A stretch of DNA of 64,000 bases from Neorhizobium galegae (GTDB lineage: Bacteria > Pseudomonadota > Alphaproteobacteria > Rhizobiales > Rhizobiaceae). Under the pieces are notes generated by a model, which was not told where the DNA came from, ran no database searches, and worked only from the letters and a program-made list of their open reading frames with translations. Location of the stretch: contig NZ_CP090096.1 in the NCBI RefSeq assembly GCF_021391675.1, forward strand, positions 434,001 through 498,000, given 5' to 3'. Below, piece by piece: positions 9,118 to 18,201 of this stretch (position 1 is the stretch's first letter; every line of letters begins with the position of its first letter). A program made the position numbers and the translations under genes.

Positions 9118-10087
9118 TGGTTTTTGTTCGCCCTGTAGAGTTGGATATTCGATAAAGGAAAGGCAAATGGGCAAGACCGAGGACGACCATAACCGGCGTG
9201 AACAACCTGAGAACGATGGCAGCCGCCTCGGCATGACCCGGTTCGACGTTCATTCCGACGAGGATCGCTCGCACCGAAATCTCTTGAACGCCAAGTCCAC
9301 CCGGAATCATCGACAAGATAGATATCGCCGTTACCGAGCCGACCAGCAGCGATCCTTGCCCGATAGTCAGGTTTACATCGACGGCGCTGAGGATGAGCAA
9401 CCAGGCTGCCAAAGTCAGCCCCCACTTAAGAATCGTCGTGACCCCAAAGATCGCAAGGCGAGATGTAGGGATCGGTCGCCCCGAAATGACTTTCATGCGC
9501 TGTCCGAGCGACGTGTCAGCTAGTCGGCGAACATAGGCCTGCAGGGCCAGCGGAATGGCGAGCCCGACAGAAAACATGAGTATCAGCGCGAGCAGCGACA
9601 GAAATGCCGATCCGGAGCGGACGTAAATCAGGCCAGATACCCCCATGGCGGCAATGGTCGCCAGATCGAGGATGCGCTCAAGCGCGACGTTGAAGGTCGA
9701 GTTGCCTATGTTGATGCCGGATTCATGCGCAAACTTCACTTTCAGCACCTCTCCCAGCTGCAGGGGCGTGACAATCGATGCGCCGATCACGAAAGCGACG
9801 TAGCAATAAACGCGGCCGATCACCGGCGAGATCCAGGGAAGTCGGCTGATCGCGATCCAGCGGGCGGCGCAAACTGCAAATACCAAGATCGTCACTATGG
9901 ACATCATGCAGAGAAGCCAGCCAACGGGGACCGTAGGCAAGATAACCGCCATTTTGCGCCAATCGAATTGGTATAGGGCAAAGCTGCAGGCAGCAACGGC
10001 GATAGCGATTGGCCAAGAGCGTCTGAAAACTCGTGCGATCATGCCAGCCCGACCGACGCGACTTGCGCAATTCTTTGGTTCAGGCAT
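9110..10087 (-). CDS. LPG-synthase-TM/AglD-like (UPF0104) membrane protein
   Basis: The 325-residue protein has about eight hydrophobic helices. It matches the lysylphosphatidylglycerol synthase transmembrane/AglD family, with conserved patterns such as RWIAISRLP near residue 72, LGEVLKVKFAHE near 122, and SMIPGGLGVQE near 275. Family members lie in the inner membrane and are proposed to move or modify lipid-linked substrates, including polyprenyl-linked sugars. It is the first gene of the three-gene minus-strand block. A flippase-like role in export of the local glycan is inferred from the family and context. Confidence 0.75.
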   Translation of the reverse strand: MPEPKNCASRVGRAGMIARVFRRSWPIAIAVAACSFALYQFDWRKMAVILPTVPVGWLLCMMSIVTILVFAVCAARWIAISRLPWISPVIGRVYCYVAFVIGASIVTPLQLGEVLKVKFAHESGINIGNSTFNVALERILDLATIAAMGVSGLIYVRSGSAFLSLLALILMFSVGLAIPLALQAYVRRLADTSLGQRMKVISGRPIPTSRLAIFGVTTILKWGLTLAAWLLILSAVDVNLTIGQGSLLVGSVTAISILSMIPGGLGVQEISVRAILVGMNVEPGHAEAAAIVLRLFTPVMVVLGLAHLPFLYRISNSTGRTKTNV

Positions 10088-10402
10088 GGCTTACCAGTCT
10101 TATAAATTCGATGCGTTTCACGTCTGGATCCCGTCAGAAATTCTACAGTATTGCGAATTACAAGATACTTCTACCAAGCGGTGTTGATAGCCGGAGAGCG
10201 AAAAGGCCTGAGGACCGATTCGATACTTCAGCCCTATGTTGTGCGATGGCAACGACCGTTATATCGGAACGCGCATCCATACCAGACCATTTTTTTGCAA
10301 AGCCAAGTCGCATCTTCGCCTTTTGACCTTTGTTTATCTCGAACGAAAGGTCGCAGTTCATCTCTGTGGACGTGCCCAGGCAATTGATATCGCAGACATC
10401 AT
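10088..10402. other. Intergenic stretch upstream of the IS21 remnant
   Basis: No gene could be supported here; the overlapping open frames have no family signature. The stretch lies between the start of the flippase-like gene (minus strand) and the left end of the IS21 remnant, so it should contain the promoter of the minus-strand block. No clear -35/-10 pair was identified. Confidence 0.4.
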
Positions 10403-11137
10403 GTTGATTTCCACTCAGAACGGAGCCGGTCAGGCGCGTAATTTCCATTGAGAATTGAGCCATGTGAACCTTCCCCCAACGCGGTGAGCGACGGGGGCAA
10501 CGGAGTGATCCACATGGGACTTTTAAACATTATCCGTCGGATGGCACTGCGCGAGAAGTTGTCGATCCGTGAGATCAGCCGGCGAACCGGACTTTCACGC
10601 AACACGATTGCGAAGTATCTGAGCGCTGGCACGATCGAGCCGAAGTTCGCGATACCGGAACGACCAAGCAAGCTGGACCCTTTTGCCAACAAGCAATCGG
10701 GCTGGCTGAAGACCGAGGCCGGGAAGTCGCGCAAGCAGCGTAGCACGTTCACGCCGATCTGGGGGCTCTCGGCTTTACCGGCTCTTATGGGCGGTTTGCG
10801 GCGTTCGTCCGCGAATGGCGGGCTGATCGGCAACGTGAGCAGCAGACCACTGGTCGCGGTATATTCGTTCCGCTGTCTTTCCGACCCGGCGAAGCATTCC
10901 AGTTTGATTGGAGTGAGGATTATGCCGTCATAGGCGGCGAGCGCACGAAGCTGCAGGTTGCCCACATCAAGCTGTCGCACAGCCGGGCGTTTCTTTTGCG
11001 AGCGTATCTGTTGCAGACCCACGAGATGCTGTTCGACGCCCACTGGCATGGATTCCGTGTGTTCGGCGGCGTGCCTGGTCGCGGTATCTACGACAACATG
11101 AAGACGGAGGTCGATCGCGTCGGTCGCTGCAAGGACT
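10403..11137 (+). mobile_element. IS21-family element, left end with istA 5' part only
   Basis: The left end is recognisable by two tandem terminal-type repeats, TTTCCACTCAGAACGGAGCC (from ~10408) and the similar TTTCCATTGAGAATTGAGCC (from ~10440). This multiple-repeat layout is typical of IS21 ends. The istA remnant follows. The element breaks off near 11137, well short of the rest of istA and all of istB. Orientation is plus, opposite to the istB remnant at 6.7-7.2 kb. Confidence 0.8.
10514..11137 (+). pseudogene. istA remnant (IS21 transposase), frameshifted and truncated
   Basis: The frame from ATG 10514 starts with the IstA helix-turn-helix (LSIREISRRTGLSRNTIAKYL). Near 10745 the reading frame must change. 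In the shifted frame the protein continues through GFTGSYGRFAAFVREWRADR and FQFDWSEDYAVIGG, which contains the first catalytic Asp, then YLLQTHEMLFDAHWHGF and GRGIYDNMKTEVDRVGR. It stops matching near 11137, leaving roughly the first 40 percent of a normal IstA. It cannot encode an active transposase. Confidence 0.85.
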
Positions 11138-11169
11138 CGAACTTGGGCGCAGGCCAGGAGATGACGCGG

Positions 11170-11225
11170 GTTACTCTCGGGAAGAGCCGGGTGCGGGAAA
11201 TCCGCCCGCCCGGATCTATGAGGGC
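11170..11225 (+). other. Possible group II intron tail (domain IV-like hairpin)
   Basis: The sequence GAGCCGGGTGCGGGAAATCC followed by a complementary CCGCCCGCCCGG resembles the conserved hairpin found in the 3' part of many bacterial group II introns. Conceptual translation gives LGKSRVREIRPPGSM, a pattern I associate with that part of introns. No reverse transcriptase, domain V or exon junction was found, so this is at best a relic. Confidence 0.3.
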
Positions 11226-11376
11226 GAAGCCGAATGGCATAGCTACTCGACCATCATCCGTGCAAAGAGGGAGAGGTTTTCCATATACTGGAGCCGCGCT
11301 TGCCTGTTAAGGCTTGCGCTCGGCGCCGGAATTGCGTTATGGCGGTCTGCTAGCGAGCATTTGCGGGGAACTTCGC

Positions 11377-12555
11377 TTGAAGGAATATATTTCTAAGTGT
11401 CCCGCATGTGGGTCAGTAGATTGTAAGGATTTACCTGTTCCCCATGCATCCCGTTCGATGGTTAGTGATGGCAAGGTTATATCAAGTCCTCTTAGGCGGG
11501 GTTCTTGTAACAACTGCGGCCATGGCTTCCACACCCAGAATTTTTCAGAAGAGCAAATAAAAGAGATTTATAGCGCCGATTACTCGATTGGCTTACGAGA
11601 CACCGTGGCCGAGGCTGCGCGCTCCGCCGAATATGGCCGACAGATAGAAGCTTTCTTGACGCGTCATCTGGGGAAGGGAGGCAACTTTTCGAAAATCATC
11701 GAGTTTGGATGCGGTAGCGGTACGTTACTCAATCACCTGGCCAACAGTCTCGGCGCTCAAATCGCGACTGGAGTGGAGCCTAGTTCCAGAGTAGCCGCAT
11801 ATGCGCGCTCGATAGCGGGAGGTCGAATTTCTATCCACGAGGGTTTTGCCGAGCAGTTCGAGGAGAGTGCCCATTGCTATAATCTCTGCCTCTCCGTCAA
11901 CGTCATTGAGCACTCACGTAATCCCCACGGTTTTCTCCAAGCATGCCGACGAGTCATTGATAAAACGGGAAATATCATAGTCGTATGTCCCGATGGGGAG
12001 ATAGCAGGGTCGGAATTGCTCTTTTACGATCATCTATCCAACTTTACGTCCGCTTCGTTGGCTATGATTGTAGCTGGTGTAAACCTCCGGATGGTTGCGA
12101 ACTCTCCTTTGACGGGCGGCCTGCAGGGCTTTCGGATTCACCTTTTGCGGTTGGGCGACGCCGATCTTGACAATCGGAGTCGCGGCTTCGAGTTTCTTTC
12201 TCAGCAACGCGCAGAGTATGTGAATACCTGGAGCAGAATGCAAGATGCGGCCGACAGGATGCTCATAGGCCGGAAGTATGGTATCTTCGGCACGGGTGAG
12301 TACTCGGATCTTCTTCATGCCTATAGCCCCTCCATCATCGAAAATGCCGAATTTTTTGTAAGGGATCAGCCGGTAGAGACCAATTTCTATAGTAAACCTG
12401 TGATGTCAACTAACGATTTCTTGAGCTTTCCCAAAATGCCCCTCATTGCAGCTGTGCATGAGCGAAGCTGGCCGCTTGTTCGAGATCGTTTTAGATCGGA
12501 AGATGTCCCGATTTTTCATCCTTTGGAAATTGCAAGGCAGGATGCTATCCCATGA
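11377..12555 (+). CDS. Three-part SAM methyltransferase, sugar C-methyltransferase-like
   Basis: The ~392-residue protein begins with zinc-binding cysteine pairs (CPAC near residue 8 and CNNC near 42). A SAM-binding domain follows (IIEFGCGSG near residue 108, SVNVIEH near 175), and then a Rossmann-like C-terminal domain with YGIFGTGEYSDLL near 300. This order matches NDP-hexose C-methyltransferases and the related Methyltransf_13/12/14 family. TTG 11377 is chosen because GGGGAA lies about nine bases upstream and the cysteine motif follows at once; the frame stays open to 11314. The next gene starts within its stop codon (ATGA at 12552-12555). It lies just after the mobile-element scar. Confidence 0.75.
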   Translation: MKEYISKCPACGSVDCKDLPVPHASRSMVSDGKVISSPLRRGSCNNCGHGFHTQNFSEEQIKEIYSADYSIGLRDTVAEAARSAEYGRQIEAFLTRHLGKGGNFSKIIEFGCGSGTLLNHLANSLGAQIATGVEPSSRVAAYARSIAGGRISIHEGFAEQFEESAHCYNLCLSVNVIEHSRNPHGFLQACRRVIDKTGNIIVVCPDGEIAGSELLFYDHLSNFTSASLAMIVAGVNLRMVANSPLTGGLQGFRIHLLRLGDADLDNRSRGFEFLSQQRAEYVNTWSRMQDAADRMLIGRKYGIFGTGEYSDLLHAYSPSIIENAEFFVRDQPVETNFYSKPVMSTNDFLSFPKMPLIAAVHERSWPLVRDRFRSEDVPIFHPLEIARQDAIP

Positions 12556-12785
12556 CGGAAATTGCTCGCTACGGAGTTATTGCGACAACCGAAGCAAACG
12601 ATATTTACGACGTCCTCGCGGAGGAGGTCAGGCTACTAGATTGCATTACGCTAGATTGCGGATTGACCGGCGCTCAGCTCGATGAACTCTCGCAATTGTT
12701 CAATGGATCGGAATTACAGTACGAGACCGAGGCGTCAGCCCAATGTAGTGATTGGCTCAAGTCGCGGTCACTGAAAGTCACATGA
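12552..12785 (+). CDS. Small unrecognised protein between methyltransferase and GT2
   Basis: The 77-residue acidic protein has no signal peptide, membrane segment or family motif that I recognise. It is probably real because its ATG overlaps the previous stop (ATGA at 12552-12555) and its own TGA overlaps the ATG of the following glycosyltransferase (12782-12785), so all three are coupled. It contains two cysteines in a DCITLDCGL stretch. A small accessory subunit, or a trimmed remnant of a larger enzyme, are both possible. Confidence 0.55.
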   Translation: MTEIARYGVIATTEANDIYDVLAEEVRLLDCITLDCGLTGAQLDELSQLFNGSELQYETEASAQCSDWLKSRSLKVT

Positions 12786-13729
12786 TTCCCATGAGTCGCA
12801 AACTTTCTATCGTCACCACCTTATACAGGTCCATGGACACGATCGAGGAGTTCATCCAACGGGCCTTGGCCGCGGGTGAGGCGGTTTCGGATGACATCGA
12901 AATTGTGATTGTCGATGATGGTAGTCCGGACGGCTCGGTGAACATTGTTCGAAGATGGGTTGAGCTCGACCCTCGGATATCGCTGGTGTGCTTGAGCAGA
13001 AACTTCGGCCATCATAGAGCGATGTTGGTGGGGTTGGAACATGCTCAGGGTGATCTGGTATTCCTGATTGACAGCGATCTGGAGGAGCCACCCGAATTGC
13101 TTTCGGAAATGTCGTGTGTTTTGCTGGAAAAGGCGGTGGACTGCGTCTACGGACTGCAGGAAAGCCGGAAAGGCGGCCGGATCGAGCGGATATCCGGACA
13201 TATATTCTATTGGCTTTTCTCTGTATTGAGCGAAGTCCGCATACCCGAAAACGTATCGACAATGCGATTAATGACCCGCCGCTATGTTACCACTCTACTT
13301 AAATTCCGGGACAAGAACCCGGTGTTCGTTCCACTGAGCATTCTTGCTGGTTATCCCCAGGCATCCTTCAGTTTTGTCAAAGCCAGCACTTCGGATACGA
13401 CCTATTCGTTGGGGCGACGAGTTGCTCTGACTGCTCTTGCTATAACGACGTTCTCGGCAAAACCCCTGATGTTAATGCTGGGCTTCAGTTTAATAATGGC
13501 TTTCCTGGGTATTGTTTACGGCGCCTTTGTAGTCTTCCATGCGATGACTGGTCCAATTCAAGACGGATGGTCATCTCTTATGGCCGTCGTCGTATTTTTC
13601 TTCAGTCTAAATGCTGTTTTTACCGGATTGATGGGCCTTTATGTGAAGCAGATATTGGAGGAAGTGAAGGATAGACCCCGCACGATTGTTCAGGAAATTT
13701 ATTCTCAACGACGTTATTTGCAGGACTAA
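12782..13729 (+). CDS. GT2 glycosyltransferase, GtrB/DPM1-like with two TM helices
   Basis: The 315-residue enzyme has the GT2 start LSIVTTLY, an acidic VDDGSPDGS motif near residue 45, and IDSDLEEPPE near 98-107, the counterpart of the DXD metal site. Two C-terminal membrane helices (~230-260 and ~268-295) are followed by GLYVKQILEEVKDRPRTIVQ. This is the complete family ending, in contrast to the frameshifted relative at 2978. It should charge polyprenyl phosphate with a sugar. ATG 12782 is chosen because it overlaps the preceding TGA; the frame extends a little upstream to 12752 without support. Confidence 0.88.
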   Translation: MIPMSRKLSIVTTLYRSMDTIEEFIQRALAAGEAVSDDIEIVIVDDGSPDGSVNIVRRWVELDPRISLVCLSRNFGHHRAMLVGLEHAQGDLVFLIDSDLEEPPELLSEMSCVLLEKAVDCVYGLQESRKGGRIERISGHIFYWLFSVLSEVRIPENVSTMRLMTRRYVTTLLKFRDKNPVFVPLSILAGYPQASFSFVKASTSDTTYSLGRRVALTALAITTFSAKPLMLMLGFSLIMAFLGIVYGAFVVFHAMTGPIQDGWSSLMAVVVFFFSLNAVFTGLMGLYVKQILEEVKDRPRTIVQEIYSQRRYLQD

Positions 13730-13822
13730 ACGACCAATTTGGATGCTATACTTATAACAGCTTATGAGGGTAGAGGTCCTTTTAATACATCCTCCGCATA
13801 CGATGCAAATGGGAGACACGTT

Positions 13823-14458
13823 TTGGCTGAATCGAGGGATGAGATACTGAAGGATGTGGCGAATTATTACGCCGGAAGGATCGCCGAACATGGCCAGACC
13901 GCAGCAGGCGTGGATTGGAACAGCCAAGCCGGCCAGTTCATGCGATTTAATCAACTACTTAAAGTGGTCGACGCCTCGCAACCTTATTCCATCGCCGATA
14001 TAGGGTGTGGCTACGGCGCATTGCTGGACCACCTTGCGCAGCTGGGCCACGCTACCCGTTACGTGGGCGTCGACATCGCTCTGCCGATGATTGAAGCAGC
14101 GCGTTCGCGCTTCGCCGCATCACCGGGTGTCACATTCAGGTTGGGCAACTCGCCAGGCGAGATCGTTGATTATTCCGTAGCGTCCGGGATTTTCAATGTG
14201 CGGCTCGGGCGGACCGACGAGGAGTGGCTTGCGTATTTGATTGAAGCGCTGGACATGATGAACGCGACGAGCCGAAAGGGGTTTTCCTTCAATTGTTTGA
14301 CGTCCTATTCAGACGCAGACCGGATGCGGAGCGATCTATATTATGCCAATCCGCCGGATCTATTTGATCTTTGCAAGCGCCGGTATTCCCGACAGGTGGC
14401 CTTGTTGCATGACTATGAGCTATACGAGTTTACGATCATCGTGAGGAAGCAGCTATGA
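13823..14458 (+). CDS. Class I SAM methyltransferase
   Basis: The 211-residue protein has motif I as IADIGCGYGALLDHL (about residue 55) and YVGVDIALPMIEAA (~80), as in Methyltransf_12/25 enzymes. TTG 13823 is chosen because GGGAG lies seven bases upstream; an alternative TTG at 13739 would add 28 residues without a good ribosome-binding site. The C-terminal part (SFNCLTSYSDADRMRSDLYYANP) resembles methyltransferases found in glycan clusters. Its stop overlaps the next ATG (ATGA at 14455-14458). The acceptor is unknown. Confidence 0.75.
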   Translation: MAESRDEILKDVANYYAGRIAEHGQTAAGVDWNSQAGQFMRFNQLLKVVDASQPYSIADIGCGYGALLDHLAQLGHATRYVGVDIALPMIEAARSRFAASPGVTFRLGNSPGEIVDYSVASGIFNVRLGRTDEEWLAYLIEALDMMNATSRKGFSFNCLTSYSDADRMRSDLYYANPPDLFDLCKRRYSRQVALLHDYELYEFTIIVRKQL

Positions 14459-14571
14459 GGCTGAAGCTCATCATTTTAGCGGCTAGTGATAATGCCCAAC
14501 TCGTGCATTGCTATTTTGACAATGACAGCGAGTATGATGTAGTCGCATTCTGTGGGGGGAGACACGAATGA
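14455..14571 (+). pseudogene. 38-codon N-terminal fragment of a PglD-like acyltransferase
   Basis: A 38-residue frame starts at an ATG overlapping the methyltransferase stop and ends at a TGA overlapping the rfbA start (14568-14571). Its sequence, LIILAASDNAQLVHCYF and EYDVVAFCGG, resembles the beginning of PglD/NeuD-like sugar acyltransferases, including the intact one at 5098 (VIVFGAGDIAEVV...VAAFTV). The rest of that enzyme is missing. I read it as the stump of a gene replaced by the rfbA-wecE-rfbB block. It may still serve to couple translation. Confidence 0.6.
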
Positions 14572-15455
14572 AAGCGATTGTTCTTGCTGGCGGCGCGGGC
14601 TCGCGCCTGTATCCTCTGACGCAAGTCTCCAGTAAGCAGCTCCAGGCTGTTTTCGACAAGCCTATGATCTATTACCCTCTGACTGTTCTGATTGCGTCAG
14701 GGGTCAGGGAATTCTGTCTCGTTGCGACGCCGCATGACTTGCCTCGGTATCAGAATTTGCTTGGGGATGGCAGCCAGTGGGGAGTAGCAATCCAGTATCG
14801 CGAGCAGCCGAGGCCGGAAGGGATTGCACAGGCATTTTTGATTGCGGCGGATTTTGTGGGCTCCGATGATGTGATCCTGATGCTGGGCGACAATATCTTT
14901 TCCGGTGGGGACGACTTCCCTCGGGCGGTCTCCAGCTTTACGGGTGGCGCAACAATTTTCGCTTACCATGTCAAGGACCCCGAGCGCTATGGCGTGGTGG
15001 AGTTCGACCGGAACGGAAAGGCAATCTCCATTGAAGAGAAGCCCCAGCATCCCAAAAGCAGCTACGCCGTCCCTGGTGTGTATGTCTACGATAACAGCGT
15101 GCTGGACATTGCGAAGGCGGTAAAACCATCCATCCGCGGTGAGCTGGAAATAACGGACATCAATCTGGAGTACCTGAGGCTCGGCAAGCTACAGGTGCGG
15201 CGCTTGAGCCGCGGTTTTGCCTGGCTTGACGCCGGCACCAGTACCGCGCTGCATGAAGCCTCTTCCTACATCGAGGCGATCGAGCGACGGCAAGGCGTGA
15301 AAATCGGTTGTCCGGAAGAGGCGGCCCTGGTGAGAGGGTTCCTCAGCATTGCCCAATTTGAAACCTTGATCGAGCGCATGCCGGCATGCGAGTACAGCGA
15401 CTATCTGCGCGGCGTCGCCGACGAGTGGCACAGGCTTCAAGAGGATGAGCAGTGA
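14568..15455 (+). CDS. rfbA: Glucose-1-phosphate thymidylyltransferase
   Basis: RfbA/RmlA joins dTTP and glucose-1-phosphate to dTDP-glucose, the first step to dTDP-deoxysugars. The 295-residue length is normal. The nucleotide-binding start is LAGGAGSRLYPLT (residues 6-18), followed by SKQLQAVFDKPMIYYPL, then MLGDNIF near 105 and a C-terminal FAWLDAGTS near 222. The ATG overlaps the preceding TGA, and the downstream aminotransferase start overlaps its stop by four bases (15452-15455). With wecE and rfbB it makes dTDP-4-amino-4,6-dideoxy-galactose rather than rhamnose, since rmlC and rmlD are absent. Confidence 0.95.
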   Translation: MKAIVLAGGAGSRLYPLTQVSSKQLQAVFDKPMIYYPLTVLIASGVREFCLVATPHDLPRYQNLLGDGSQWGVAIQYREQPRPEGIAQAFLIAADFVGSDDVILMLGDNIFSGGDDFPRAVSSFTGGATIFAYHVKDPERYGVVEFDRNGKAISIEEKPQHPKSSYAVPGVYVYDNSVLDIAKAVKPSIRGELEITDINLEYLRLGKLQVRRLSRGFAWLDAGTSTALHEASSYIEAIERRQGVKIGCPEEAALVRGFLSIAQFETLIERMPACEYSDYLRGVADEWHRLQEDEQ

Positions 15456-16588
15456 GCGAGAAAATCCCGTTCAACCGGCCGTTCATGACCGGTAAAGAGC
15501 TATACTACATCGCGGAAGCGAAGTTCGGCAACATGCTTGCTGGTGACGGGCCTTTCACGAAGCGTTGCCACGAATGGCTGAAAAACAAGAGTGGATGCGT
15601 CAAACCGCTGCTGACGCACTCATGCACCGCCGCCCTGGAGATGGCGGCATTGCTTCTCGACATCGAGCCCGGTGACGAGATCATCATGCCTTCGTACACG
15701 TTCGTCTCGACGGCCAATGCGTTCGTGCTGCGCGGCGGCGTTCCGGTGTTCGTTGATATCCGGGAAGACACTTTGAACCTGGACGAACGCCTGATCGAGT
15801 CGGCTATCACCTCGCGCACTCGCGCCATTGCCCCGGTTCATTATGCGGGTGTCGCCTGCGAGATGGACACCATCTTGAGCATAGCCAAACGCCATGGCCT
15901 CAAGGTCGTGGAAGATGCGGCGCAGGGCGTGATGGCAGCCTATAAAGGCCGGGCACTGGGCAGCATTGGCGATCTCGGGGCCTACAGCTTTCACGAAACC
16001 AAGAATGTAATTTCAGGGGAAGGCGGAGCCCTGCTGGTGAACGACCCCGCTTTGGCGGTGCGTGCCGAAATTATCCGGGAAAAAGGCACGGACCGCGGAC
16101 GTTTTTTCCGGGGTGAGGTCGATAAATACACTTGGCAGGAGGTCGGTTCTTCGTTCTTGCCGGGCGAGCTGATCGCGGCTTTCCTATGTGCCCAGCTTGA
16201 AGAAGCCGAGCGCATCACCAATCACCGCTTGGGCATCTGGCAACATTATCACACGCTTCTTGAACCGCTCGAGGCTAAAGGACTGCTTCGCCGGCCCATC
16301 GTTCCGGACGAATGCCAGCACAATGCCCACATGTATTACGTTTTGCTGGCGCCGGAGATCGATCGCCAGAAGGTACTTAGTGAGCTGAAGAGAAGCGATA
16401 TCTTCTCGGTCTTCCACTATGTGCCCCTGCACTCTTCGCCCGCCGGAAAACGGTATGGCCGCACACAGGGCGACTTGCAGGTGACCAACATCCAGTCGGA
16501 AAGGCTGGTGCGTTTGCCCTTGTGGGTTGATCTGACTGCTGAGCAGCAGGAACACGTTGTCAGGGTTTTGAAAGATGCCATCGGCTGA
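15452..16588 (+). CDS. wecE: dTDP-4-oxo-6-deoxyglucose transaminase (WecE/RffA)
   Basis: This PLP-dependent DegT/DnrJ/EryC1-family enzyme has 378 residues, close to E. coli WecE. It would convert dTDP-4-oxo-6-deoxy-glucose to dTDP-4-amino-4,6-dideoxy-galactose. Visible features are [14 protein letters not shown] at the start, [13 protein letters not shown] near 50, DAAQGVMA near 157, and the PLP lysine in [15 protein letters not shown] near 180-195. The C-terminal VRLPLW is also characteristic. It overlaps rfbA by four bases and rfbB by about fourteen. The dedicated acetyltransferase WecD is not adjacent. Confidence 0.92.
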   Translation: MSEKIPFNRPFMTGKELYYIAEAKFGNMLAGDGPFTKRCHEWLKNKSGCVKPLLTHSCTAALEMAALLLDIEPGDEIIMPSYTFVSTANAFVLRGGVPVFVDIREDTLNLDERLIESAITSRTRAIAPVHYAGVACEMDTILSIAKRHGLKVVEDAAQGVMAAYKGRALGSIGDLGAYSFHETKNVISGEGGALLVNDPALAVRAEIIREKGTDRGRFFRGEVDKYTWQEVGSSFLPGELIAAFLCAQLEEAERITNHRLGIWQHYHTLLEPLEAKGLLRRPIVPDECQHNAHMYYVLLAPEIDRQKVLSELKRSDIFSVFHYVPLHSSPAGKRYGRTQGDLQVTNIQSERLVRLPLWVDLTAEQQEHVVRVLKDAIG

Positions 16589-17699
16589 CCCATCAAGAGC
16601 ATCGACGGGAAAGAAAATTCTGGTTACCGGCGGAGCCGGTTTTATCGGTTCGGCGGTAGTCCGCCACATCATCCAGAATACCTGCGACTTGGTGGTCAAC
16701 GTCGACAAACTGACCTATGCCGGAAACCTGGAGAATTTGGTCCAGGTTGATTGCTCAGACCGCTACGCGTTCGAGCAAGTCGATATATGCAACCGCGCCG
16801 AGCTAGAACGGATATTTGCTCAGCATAGCCCGGATGCCATCATGCACCTGGCGGCCGAGAGCCACGTGGACCGTTCCATCGACGGTCCGGCAGCCTTTAT
16901 AGAAACCAATATCCTAGGCACCTATGTTTTACTGGAGGTGTCTCGCACTTACTGGCAGGGATTAGCCGGTCAGCGTAAGCAGGCTTTCCGTTTTCATCAC
17001 GTCTCCACGGATGAGGTTTATGGCGACCTGCCGCACCCGGCTGATACTGACGATGCGAAACTTCATCTCTTTACAGAAACGGCCCCCTACGCTCCCAGCA
17101 GCCCTTACTCGGCCAGCAAGGCCAGCTCTGACCACCTGGTTCGCGCCTGGATGCGAACCTATGGTCTGCCGGTTGTGGTGACCAACTGCTCCAACAATTA
17201 CGGGCCCTACCACTTCCCGGAAAAATTGATCCCGTTGGTGATCCTCAATGCGCTGGAAGGAAAGCCGTTGCCGGTCTATGGCAATGGCGATCAGATACGT
17301 GACTGGCTATACGTCGAAGACCATGCGCGAGCCCTCCATAAGGTGATCACCGAAGGCGAGGTCGGCGAGACCTACAATATCGGCGGCCACAACGAAAAAC
17401 AGAATATCGAGGTCGTTCAGACCCTCTGCGACGTCCTGCAAGAATTGTCGCCTCCGGATCCTACACTCCCTATCCAGGCATACCGGGCGCTCATCACGCA
17501 CGTGCAGGATCGCCCGGGGCACGACCGCCGCTACGCCATTGATGCCAGCAAAATCCAGCGCGAGTTGGGTTGGCAACCGACTGAGACTTTTGAGACGGGC
17601 ATCCGAAAGACCGTGCAATGGTATCTCGGCAACCTCGATTGGTGCCACCGCGTACAGGCTGGCAGATATCAGCGGGAACGTCTGGGGCAGATTCGATAG
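16575..17699 (+). CDS. rfbB: dTDP-glucose 4,6-dehydratase
   Basis: RfbB/RmlB is an extended short-chain dehydrogenase that converts dTDP-glucose to dTDP-4-oxo-6-deoxy-glucose. The 374-residue protein shows the NAD motif [11 protein letters not shown] near residue 18, [11 protein letters not shown] near 93, STDEVYGDL near 145, the catalytic YSASK near 178, and [18 protein letters not shown], all diagnostic of RmlB. It is the last gene of the block. About 75 bases after its stop the IS3-family element begins, so any further operon genes have been cut off. Confidence 0.95.
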   Translation: MPSADPSRASTGKKILVTGGAGFIGSAVVRHIIQNTCDLVVNVDKLTYAGNLENLVQVDCSDRYAFEQVDICNRAELERIFAQHSPDAIMHLAAESHVDRSIDGPAAFIETNILGTYVLLEVSRTYWQGLAGQRKQAFRFHHVSTDEVYGDLPHPADTDDAKLHLFTETAPYAPSSPYSASKASSDHLVRAWMRTYGLPVVVTNCSNNYGPYHFPEKLIPLVILNALEGKPLPVYGNGDQIRDWLYVEDHARALHKVITEGEVGETYNIGGHNEKQNIEVVQTLCDVLQELSPPDPTLPIQAYRALITHVQDRPGHDRRYAIDASKIQRELGWQPTETFETGIRKTVQWYLGNLDWCHRVQAGRYQRERLGQIR

Positions 17700-17844
17700 C
17701 CGATGGCTCTATCGCGTTTAATCTTCACAAAGAAAGGCGTCGGAAGGGTGCACACAGCTAGTTCTGGGACGACGGTAATCCTCCCGCACAATAACGGGCT
17801 TCAAAAGTAGAATTCTCTCGGGCTTTATGATCGAGGAGATTTTG

Positions 17845-18201
17845 ATGAAGACGAGCAGATTTAGCGAACCCCAAATCCTTGGGATTTTGCGTCAGGCTGA
17901 AGGCGGCGTTCCGGTACCGGAGCTGTGCCGGGAACATGGCATGAGCACGGCGTCGTTTTACAAGTGGCGGGCGAGGTACGGCGGCATGGATGCCTCGATG
18001 ATCAGCCAGATGAAGGCTTTGGAAGAGGAGAACCGACGGCTTAAGAAGATGTATGTTGAGATGAGCATGCAGGCCGACCTTCTGAAGGAGGCTCTGGGGA
18101 AAAGTGACGCGGCCGTCTCAACGCCGGGAGATGGCCGGGAAAGCAGTGGCGTTACATGGGGTCAGCATTGCGCTGGCCTGCCGCACCTTTGGTGTCAGTG
18201 A
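17845..18201 (+). CDS. IS3-family OrfA (helix-turn-helix protein)
   Basis: OrfA supplies the DNA-binding half of the IS3 transposase. [37 protein letters not shown] and a leucine-zipper-like [25 protein letters not shown] are the usual order. ATG 17845 follows GAGGAG. Related OrfA proteins end near ALGKK with a stop inside the frameshift window; here the A-run at 18100-18103 has only four A's, so the frame runs on for about 30 more codons of unrelated sequence. This suggests loss of one base in the slippery run. Confidence 0.85.
   Translation: MKTSRFSEPQILGILRQAEGGVPVPELCREHGMSTASFYKWRARYGGMDASMISQMKALEEENRRLKKMYVEMSMQADLLKEALGKSDAAVSTPGDGRESSGVTWGQHCAGLPHLWCQ

Noticed and set aside
10403..11137. 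Intact IS21 element
   Set aside because: istA is frameshifted and truncated, and no istB or right end follows on this strand.
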